Below are positions 58,632 through 64,000 of a stretch of DNA of 64,000 bases, piece after piece; within the stretch, counting starts at the first letter, position 1; each line of letters starts with the position of its first letter. This DNA comes from Nitrospira sp. (GTDB lineage: Bacteria; Nitrospirota; Nitrospiria; Nitrospirales; Nitrospiraceae): NCBI GenBank assembly GCA_029194725.1, contig JARFXQ010000004.1, positions 186,001 through 250,000 of the forward strand. The letters are read 5' to 3'. The notes below the pieces were generated by a model. That model had not been told where the DNA came from. It ran no database searches and saw nothing but the letters and a program-made list of their open reading frames with translations. The position numbers and the translations under genes were made by a program.

Positions 58632-59384
58632 ATGACAATGAACATATCGCGATGGTCGGTCCTGGGCCTTGCCTGGTTCATGCTGTGCGGCATAACGGGA
58701 TGCACCAGATGGATCGACGTCAAATCACCCTCGGTCGATCTCCAAGAGACTATCGCGCACTCGTTGCCCGAGGCTGAGCGGGTCCCGCTCGTGACGAATT
58801 CGTTTCACCTCTCAAGAAACGGGGCGTCGCAAGATCCCTCCATCGACCTCGAGCGGCGGATCTTAAACAGCATCCAAGAAACCAGCCTGTTTTCGCCATT
58901 GCTGCCGCTCGGAGAAAGGACCGATTCGCTCGGAGACAAGATCGTCTCAGCTCGCATCACCGTCGATGAAACCATCGAGCCTCATTCCTGGCTTTCGGCC
59001 TTCAAAGGCATCGTCATTGGGGGATCTATGTTTCTGCTCTCGCCCTTCATCAACCTGGAATATGGGTATTCCGCCACGGTCGCTCTTGAGCTCGAACGTT
59101 GGGACGGGCAGGTCACGCGCTACGAATCCAATTCCTCCGGTACGGTGCACTATAAGTTGTTCGCCGCCACACCGGTTATGATCGATGAGCTCAAGGGACA
59201 CGTGACGGAAGCCTGTCTCACCGAGCTGACGAGGCAACTTGTTCGTGACACCAGGCTCTATATGGCCAGCAGCGCACCGCTCCCGGACACAGATATTCGC
59301 ACCGTGACTGTGAAAGCCAAAAGACCCGCCGGCACACAACCTGCCCGTTCTTTTGTGCCAGTCACAACAGCTACAAAGCCTTAG
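58632..59384 (+). CDS. Envelope lipoprotein of unknown function
   Basis: A 250-residue lipoprotein (lipobox GITGC). ATG 58632 follows GAGGAGG with good spacing; the frame extends to 58593 inside the PagL-like gene. The mature part has a strand-rich region KIVSARITVDETIEPHSWLS, a hydrophobic GIVIGGSMFLLSPFINLEYG stretch that could be a second membrane contact, and a helical C-terminal EACLTELTRQLVRDTRLYM. A Pro/Thr-rich tail closes it. Closely spaced to the PagL-like gene, so likely co-expressed. Family not recognised. Confidence 0.68.
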   Translation: MTMNISRWSVLGLAWFMLCGITGCTRWIDVKSPSVDLQETIAHSLPEAERVPLVTNSFHLSRNGASQDPSIDLERRILNSIQETSLFSPLLPLGERTDSLGDKIVSARITVDETIEPHSWLSAFKGIVIGGSMFLLSPFINLEYGYSATVALELERWDGQVTRYESNSSGTVHYKLFAATPVMIDELKGHVTEACLTELTRQLVRDTRLYMASSAPLPDTDIRTVTVKAKRPAGTQPARSFVPVTTATKP

Positions 59385-59474
59385 GAACACGGAGTCCCTC
59401 CAACCGACATTCTCATCTGGCCGATGCCGCCGTTCCAATGATATAGTACCGCCTGGGTGCTGGAACCACGATCA

Positions 59475-59789
59475 ATGGACATTGACGCTTTTCGCCAGAT
59501 GGTCGCCAAGAATCCCAAGGGATTCCTCGGCCGATATGGACTCGGGAATAAGATCCTTCAGGAAAACGGCAGCGTTGAAGAGGCTGTCGAGCATCTTACT
59601 GTCGCCACACAATTGGATCCGACGCATGCTGCCTCCCATCTGATGTTAGGACGCGCGTTGATCCGATTGGGCAGGAACTGCGACGCCAAGCCTATTCTTA
59701 CAGCCGGGATTGACGCGGTACTTTCCGGACGAGCTAACGGCGGAAAGGACCTGGTTCCGGAGATGCAGGAGCTGCTACGCTCGCTATGA
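59475..59789 (+). CDS. Small TPR protein
   Basis: A 104-residue protein with two to three TPR units: MDIDAFRQMVAKNPKGFLGR, YGLGNKILQENGSVEEAVEH and LDPTHAASHLMLGRALIRLG. The ATG 59475 lies at the start of the conserved text; the upstream extension to 59457 has no support. It precedes the 66-residue gene at 59819 by 29 bases. Soluble, cytoplasmic, probably a scaffold. Confidence 0.75.
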   Translation: MDIDAFRQMVAKNPKGFLGRYGLGNKILQENGSVEEAVEHLTVATQLDPTHAASHLMLGRALIRLGRNCDAKPILTAGIDAVLSGRANGGKDLVPEMQELLRSL

Positions 59790-59818
59790 AGGAGCCCATG
59801 CCATAAAGGAGGCTCTGC

Positions 59819-60019
59819 GTGAACCTCGACGATGCCAGAAAACGGATCGACTCAGCCATCACCCAATATGGACAACATGCCGCCCCCGCCATTGACCTCA
59901 TCATGGCAGAAGTTCGCTCCGATCTGGGGACGGGAGCTTTCAATGAATTGATTGAAGAGTTCGATCTTGAGTTGATGTACAACATCACTCCGATGGAATC
60001 GCATCACTCCAGCAGTTGA
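59819..60019 (+). CDS. Small unknown protein with strong ribosome site
   Basis: A 66-residue acidic helical protein, MNLDDARKRIDSAITQYGQH then AIDLIMAEVRSDLGTGAFNE and LIEEFDLELMYNITPMES. It starts with GTG preceded by AAAGGAGG at seven bases, the best ribosome site in this part of the window, so it is a real gene. It lacks the leader and core features of a lasso precursor. Function unknown. Confidence 0.7.
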   Translation: MNLDDARKRIDSAITQYGQHAAPAIDLIMAEVRSDLGTGAFNELIEEFDLELMYNITPMESHHSSS

Positions 60020-60148
60020 ACCATGTTGAGCATTCGTAGGGTGAAAGGAACAAGTGTCCTTCCTCGTACTATTCTGCGGTTCTCTCACCTTTCACGCTCG
60101 CCTCGCTGAGTCGGCGAAGCGGGTTTCACTCCTTACTTCTTACTTCGA
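60020..60148. repeat. Short repetitive spacer upstream of the glycosyltransferase
   Basis: The spacer contains GTGAAAGG (from about 60040) and its inverted match CCTTTCAC (about 60080-60090), and a tandem heptamer TTACTTC-TTACTTC just before the start at 60149. Such GTGAAA/GAAGTAA-rich spacers look like a small dispersed repeat. No start signal for the next gene is visible in it. Confidence 0.35.
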
Positions 60149-61228
60149 ATGCCCCTGATCTGGGCTGCAATCTCAGGACATGGATTTGGTCACGCTGCGC
60201 AGGTCGTGCCGGTGCTCAATGCGTTGGGCCACCTTGTGCCAAACCTTCGTGTCCTTCTGCGCACCACCGTCCCAGCTGCATTTTTCGAGGATCGTCTTAC
60301 GATTCCGTGGGAAATGAGCCCCGTCCAACAAGATGTCGGTTGCGTCCAAAACGGGCCCATGACGATCGACGTGGAGGCGACCTGGCTCGCACACCAGCGG
60401 TTCCACAGTACCTGGGACGATCGGCTTCGGACCGAGGTCGCATCAATGCAGGCTGCTCATCCAGATATTGTCCTGGCTGATACCCCATACCTGGCACTTG
60501 CGGCCGGGAAACTAGCTGCCATTCCGTCCGTCGCGCTCGTCAGTCTTACCTGGAACCTCGTCCTTTCCCAGTACGTCGCCCCCTTATCGATCGACGCCCA
60601 GCCGATCATTCAGGCGATTGGACATGCCTATGGCCAAGCCGATCTTGCTCTGCGAATTACACCCGCCCCCAAGATGGAAAGCTTTTTGCGATTCATCGAT
60701 ATTGGACCTATCGCCGAACCGGCGTCTCCGGTGCGCAAGCAACTCGCCGAACTCCTGTCACTTGAACCAGGGGAACGGACCGTGCTTGTCGGATTTGGCG
60801 GGATTCCGCTGGATTCACTCCCTTTCGAAAAATTGGAGTCATGTAGCGGCTACCGTTTTCTCTTCGATGGTTCGGTTCCGCCTGAAAGCAGGCGATTCGT
60901 CTCCACCAAATCTCTGCCGTTCTCGTTCAAAACGGTGATGGCCTCGGTCGATGTCATCATGACCAAACCAGGCTATGGAACTTTGGTCGAAGCTGTTGCA
61001 TTACAGACTCCCATGATCTATGTACGGCGATACAACTTCGCCGACGAACAACCGTTGGTGGACTATTTGCGTCGGTACGGAAGAGGCGTCGAACTCTCCA
61101 TGAGCGACTTCACACAGGGCCGGTGGCTGGCAGCACTCAAGGAGGTCTTGGATCTTCCGCCAACGACTACACCTCCGCCCGCGACCGGAGCAAGTGAAGC
61201 TGCCGCAGTGCTGGCGAAGTTGCTGTAG
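60149..61228 (+). CDS. GT-B fold glycosyltransferase (MurG/UGT-like)
   Basis: A 359-residue protein. The first half opens IWAAISGHGFGHAAQVVPVL, a glycine-rich MurG/UGT-type loop, and the second has EPGERTVLVGFGGIPLDSLP, the nucleotide-sugar site VDVIMTKPGYGTLVEAVALQ and TPMIYVRRYNFADEQPLVDY. No membrane segment or signal. The start ATG has no good ribosome site and follows a repetitive spacer, so the true start could be further in. It precedes the lasso-type trio by 118 bases on the same strand and may belong to that locus, perhaps modifying its product; this is inference. Confidence 0.78.
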   Translation: MPLIWAAISGHGFGHAAQVVPVLNALGHLVPNLRVLLRTTVPAAFFEDRLTIPWEMSPVQQDVGCVQNGPMTIDVEATWLAHQRFHSTWDDRLRTEVASMQAAHPDIVLADTPYLALAAGKLAAIPSVALVSLTWNLVLSQYVAPLSIDAQPIIQAIGHAYGQADLALRITPAPKMESFLRFIDIGPIAEPASPVRKQLAELLSLEPGERTVLVGFGGIPLDSLPFEKLESCSGYRFLFDGSVPPESRRFVSTKSLPFSFKTVMASVDVIMTKPGYGTLVEAVALQTPMIYVRRYNFADEQPLVDYLRRYGRGVELSMSDFTQGRWLAALKEVLDLPPTTTPPPATGASEAAAVLAKLL

Positions 61229-61346
61229 AACCGCTCGTGCTCGCGGTCAGGTCTATGACGCTCATGCCGCCGCATAACATCTTGACAGGTTAGTTATCGG
61301 TGATTATCGTGTGAGCCGCATCTCTGAAGGACAGGAATAAACTTCC

Positions 61347-61631
61347 ATGCATCTTCGTATCGCGCACAATGTGGTATTCCGTGACTTGGCGGGCGAGTCT
61401 GTCTTATTGAATCTCGACAGCGGGACCTATTTCGGGTTGGATGCCGTAGGCACTCGTGTATGGAACCTTATTGCCGAACAGGGTTCGGCCTCATTGGCCA
61501 TCGAGACTCTCCTCGCCGAGTATGATGTGGATGCCCCACGACTTGAAAAGGACGTCACGGCTTTGATTGATCGGCTCTTAGCCAAAAGGTTGCTGACGAC
61601 CGATGCTGAGCAAACTTCGTCGGCTCGCTGA
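61347..61631 (+). CDS. PqqD-like RiPP recognition protein (lasso B1 type)
   Basis: A 94-residue protein of the PqqD/RRE fold, which binds the leader peptide of ribosomally made peptides and presents it to partner enzymes. It shows VVFRDLAGESVLLNLDSGTY, then FGLDAVGTRVWNLIAEQGSA and YDVDAPRLEKDVTALIDRLL, with the conserved F/W and Asp pattern. It overlaps the next gene by 29 bases and forms the trio found in lasso-peptide loci (recognition, leader protease, cyclase). Confidence 0.85.
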   Translation: MHLRIAHNVVFRDLAGESVLLNLDSGTYFGLDAVGTRVWNLIAEQGSASLAIETLLAEYDVDAPRLEKDVTALIDRLLAKRLLTTDAEQTSSAR

Positions 61632-62049
61632 TCTACCCCTGATCGAACAGGCGCTCTTCTTACAATTAACCGCATTATCGCTTGGCCTGCGAGTCGCTCT
61701 CTCCTGTGTACCCCTTCACCTTGTCGCGTCCTTCATATCACGCGTTGCCTCCTCATCCCGAATTGGTCAGATTCTCATACCCCATGCTCACTGGACGACA
61801 GATCGGTTGGTAGCGCTGGCTGATCTGGCAGCAGCGGCGAGCCACAGAAACAGTCGCTGCCTTTCACGCGCGCTGCTTCTCTTCTGGTTGTTGCGCGCCA
61901 GACTGCAGCCAGTCTCACTGTGTCTTGGGGTCAGCAAGAACCAGAATTCGCTGGAAGGACATGCTTGGCTCGAACAAGATGGCGTCGTGTTGGGTGACAC
62001 GCTCTCGTTTGTAAGTCGCTATGCACTTCTGTTCCGGTGGCCCACATGA
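61603..62049 (+). CDS. Lasso peptide B2-type transglutaminase-like leader protease
   Basis: A 148-residue protein of the transglutaminase-like superfamily used by lasso loci to cut off the leader. The Cys-His-Asp triad is visible: Cys86 in NSRCLSRALLLFWLLRAR, His120 in SLEGHAWLEQDG and Asp132 in VVLGDTLSF. The spacings (34 and 12) are close to those of McjB (36 and 12). It is split from the PqqD-like recognition part (two-protein B1/B2 arrangement). It overlaps the cyclase gene by four bases (ATGA). Confidence 0.86.
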   Translation: MLSKLRRLADLPLIEQALFLQLTALSLGLRVALSCVPLHLVASFISRVASSSRIGQILIPHAHWTTDRLVALADLAAAASHRNSRCLSRALLLFWLLRARLQPVSLCLGVSKNQNSLEGHAWLEQDGVVLGDTLSFVSRYALLFRWPT

Positions 62050-64000
62050 GCGGTCTCGTCGGGATCTATCATCTCGACGGTAGACCTGTCGAATTTGCCA
62101 TTCTGGAGCGAATGGCCCATCAGGTAGCCCACCGAGGCTCCGATGCTTCAGATTGCTGGGTCAATGGTCCAATCGGCATCGGCCACGCAATGCTCCAGAC
62201 CACGCCGGAGTCGCTCTATGAACATCAACCGTGGCTGGATGAGTCCGGAACTATTTGTCTGGCATTGGATGGACGGATAGACAATCGCGAAGACCTCCTT
62301 CTTTCCTTCCGTAGCACCGGCGTTCACCTTCGCACCGACACTGATGCGGAACTGATGCTTCGTGCTTATCAGCGCTGGGGTGAACATTGTCCGGAACAGG
62401 TCATCGGCGACTTTGCTCTGGTGATCTGGGACGGACCACGTCGACAGCTGTTCTGCGCGCGCGACATACTTGGCTTAAAACCCTTTTATTATTGCCTCAG
62501 CGGAGCAAGCTTTTGCTGGGCCTCGGAAATTCCTCCGCTCCTCGAACATGATGACGGTCACCGTCGCTCCAATGAAGCGATGATCGCCGAATTTCTGAGC
62601 GGAATGATCGTCACGAACAGCGAAACCCTCTACGAAGGGATCTCCCGGCTTGAGCCGGCTCATATCCTCATTGTCCGGGCTGGTCGGATCGAGACAAGGC
62701 GATATTGGACGTTCGACCCGAGACGCCGGATTAGATATCTGAACGACGATGACTATGCCCGGCAGTTTCTCGAGCTATTCGAAAAAGCCGTACGCTGCCG
62801 CCTTCGCAGCCACAGGCCTATCGGCCTTGAATTGAGCGGAGGTCTCGACTCTTCATCCGTGGTGAGTGCTCTTCAGGTAGTCTGTCGGCAACAGCCACAA
62901 GATCACGATCTCTTCCAGACATTCTCACTTGTTTTTCCTGGCTTGCCCTGCGATGAACGCCCATACATCGACGACGTCGTCGCACAGGGTTCCTTCCGTT
63001 CACACCACGTCACCCCAGAGACACCAAGCCTGGGTGACTTTGTGCAAGCCGTGCTTCGCTATCAGGATTTTCCCGACCATCCCAACGGCGTCATGAACGC
63101 CCCGCTTCGGCGCTTGGCACAACGGCAGGGTTGTCGCGTGCTGCTGACAGGGTCCGGGGGAGATGAATGGCTGACCGGCAGCTTCTTCCACTACGCCGAT
63201 CTCTTGCGCAAACTCAAGTTTAGATCGTTGCTCCGACGCCTGCGAGGCGATCACCAGTGGCACTCTGAGCAGCTCTCATATGACCTGTTCTCCTTCCCTC
63301 TTGTGCAATTCGGTCTCCTGCCGCTGATTCCACAATCATGTCGAACACTCGGGAAGCGGCTCCTCGGACGAACGAACATGCCGGACTGGATGTCGCCGGT
63401 AATGTGGCGCCGAACGCACATGCAGGAACGCCTTCGCCGGGCTTCCTACGTCCCTCCTGATTGCAGTTATGCACAGCAAGACTTATTTCGATCGACGATA
63501 CACGGTCTCGGTGTCCACGGAATCGAAATGGATGAGCGCGCTTCATCCTTCTTCGGCTTGGAAAACCGTCATCCGTTCAACGATCGACGGCTCATCGAGT
63601 TTGCTCTTGCTTTGCCGGAAGATCAACGCTGGCGGAACAGGCCCAAGTTCATTCTGCGTCACGCCCTTGGAGAAATGCTCCCCTTATCGGTACGCGAGAG
63701 AGTCGACAAAGCTGACTTCTCCTGTATCTTTGCCCATACGCTCATCGCCGAACCGATAATGGCTATCTTCCGTTCGCTGTCCGTCTCCTCTATGGGATGG
63801 GTTGATGGCTGTAAAGTGTGGGCCGACTATCAAAGAATGGCGACTTGTTACAGTCGAGGGAACGAGGACTATCGATTTTATGTCGCATCGCTCTGGATGA
63901 TTTTGGGAGTCGAACTGTGGTTCCGCAGGATCTTCTTGAAGCAGAGCATCGATATCCATCTGCCGGTCCTTGAGATACCCTCGTCTGCGTATTTTTCCTG
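62046..64000 (+). CDS. Asparagine-synthetase-like lasso cyclase, runs off the window
   Basis: The frame is open from ATG 62046 to the last base (651 codons, no stop). It has a glutaminase-type N-terminal domain (SGLVGIYHLDGRPVEFAILE) in which the nucleophile position after Met is Ser2, not the Cys required for glutamine hydrolysis. The C-terminal synthetase domain carries the ATP motif IGLELSGGLDSSSVVSALQ and LLTGSGGDEWLTGSFFHYAD. Loss of the Cys together with a PqqD-like and a B2-type gene directly upstream matches lasso peptide cyclases, which adenylate a side-chain acid and close the ring. Length is near the family's 600-650, so little is missing. Confidence 0.85.
   Translation, partial: MSGLVGIYHLDGRPVEFAILERMAHQVAHRGSDASDCWVNGPIGIGHAMLQTTPESLYEHQPWLDESGTICLALDGRIDNREDLLLSFRSTGVHLRTDTDAELMLRAYQRWGEHCPEQVIGDFALVIWDGPRRQLFCARDILGLKPFYYCLSGASFCWASEIPPLLEHDDGHRRSNEAMIAEFLSGMIVTNSETLYEGISRLEPAHILIVRAGRIETRRYWTFDPRRRIRYLNDDDYARQFLELFEKAVRCRLRSHRPIGLELSGGLDSSSVVSALQVVCRQQPQDHDLFQTFSLVFPGLPCDERPYIDDVVAQGSFRSHHVTPETPSLGDFVQAVLRYQDFPDHPNGVMNAPLRRLAQRQGCRVLLTGSGGDEWLTGSFFHYADLLRKLKFRSLLRRLRGDHQWHSEQLSYDLFSFPLVQFGLLPLIPQSCRTLGKRLLGRTNMPDWMSPVMWRRTHMQERLRRASYVPPDCSYAQQDLFRSTIHGLGVHGIEMDERASSFFGLENRHPFNDRRLIEFALALPEDQRWRNRPKFILRHALGEMLPLSVRERVDKADFSCIFAHTLIAEPIMAIFRSLSVSSMGWVDGCKVWADYQRMATCYSRGNEDYRFYVASLWMILGVELWFRRIFLKQSIDIHLPVLEIPSSAYFS

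Noticed and set aside
60023..60109. 28-codon frame as a lasso precursor
   Set aside because: No Thr at the penultimate leader position and no Gly-led core with an acidic residue at 7-9; it lies in a repetitive spacer.
61229..61346. Short frames before the PqqD-like gene as a lasso precursor
   Set aside because: The longest is under 20 codons and none has leader/core features.

Overview
The window looks like a chromosomal segment of a Nitrospira-type bacterium (Nitrospirota; nitrite oxidiser or relative). The strongest pointer is a secreted chlorite dismutase that keeps the proximal His and distal Arg of the Nitrospira enzyme. Other support comes from repeated CBS, BON, DUF2934 and HDOD proteins, many lipoproteins, and an overall composition that looks moderately GC-rich. 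No rRNA, tRNA or CRISPR array was found. Assignments come from reading protein motifs by eye; no database search was run.

Layout. 1-9.9 kb: 5'-truncated aroB, nadE, the nitrogen pair glnB-glnA, a secreted adhesin-E-like protein, a CBS protein, an ABC-F ATPase and a membrane glycosyltransferase. 9.9-15.2 kb: sparse DNA with an IS1182-type transposase remnant, sthA, a four-CBS protein followed by a probably frameshifted small gene, a 1-kb gene-poor stretch, and DUF2934 and BON proteins. 15.2-18.2 kb: an HDOD protein and, on the other strand, a BamE-like lipoprotein followed by three tandem paralogous lipoproteins. 18.5-22.6 kb: two divergent genes that each carry one GlnE-type nucleotidyltransferase unit, one of them fused to tandem GlnD-like ACT domains. 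22.7-37.7 kb: a cassette of ECF sigma factor, one-TM protein, CpxP/CnrX-like sensor and mdtABC-type RND pump. It is flanked by two large paralogous lipoproteins, with an ISL3 remnant and an intact and a broken copy of an orphan antitoxin. 37.8-41.1 kb: rpoH-groES-groEL. 41.4-48.2 kb: a tight ribBA-ribH-nusB-purB-cld-purC-orf-purS-purQ-cupin run. 48.4-54.6 kb: DUF4403 lipoprotein, NhaD/ArsB-type transporter, M15 peptidase, response regulator, VanZ and an unknown protein. 54.6-64 kb: a two-domain SagB-type oxidoreductase, TPR proteins, a PagL-like protein, a lipoprotein, a GT-B glycosyltransferase, and a lasso-peptide-type trio (PqqD-like, B2 protease-like, asparagine-synthetase-like cyclase) that reaches the window end.

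How genes work together. PII (with Tyr51), glutamine synthetase (with Tyr397) and the split GlnE system form one nitrogen-control set. The unusual piece is an adenylyltransferase with its own putative glutamine-sensing ACT domains. The ECF cassette resembles CnrYXH controlling an RND exporter. Chlorite dismutase is embedded in a nucleotide and flavin housekeeping operon. The terminal RiPP-type trio lacks a visible precursor.
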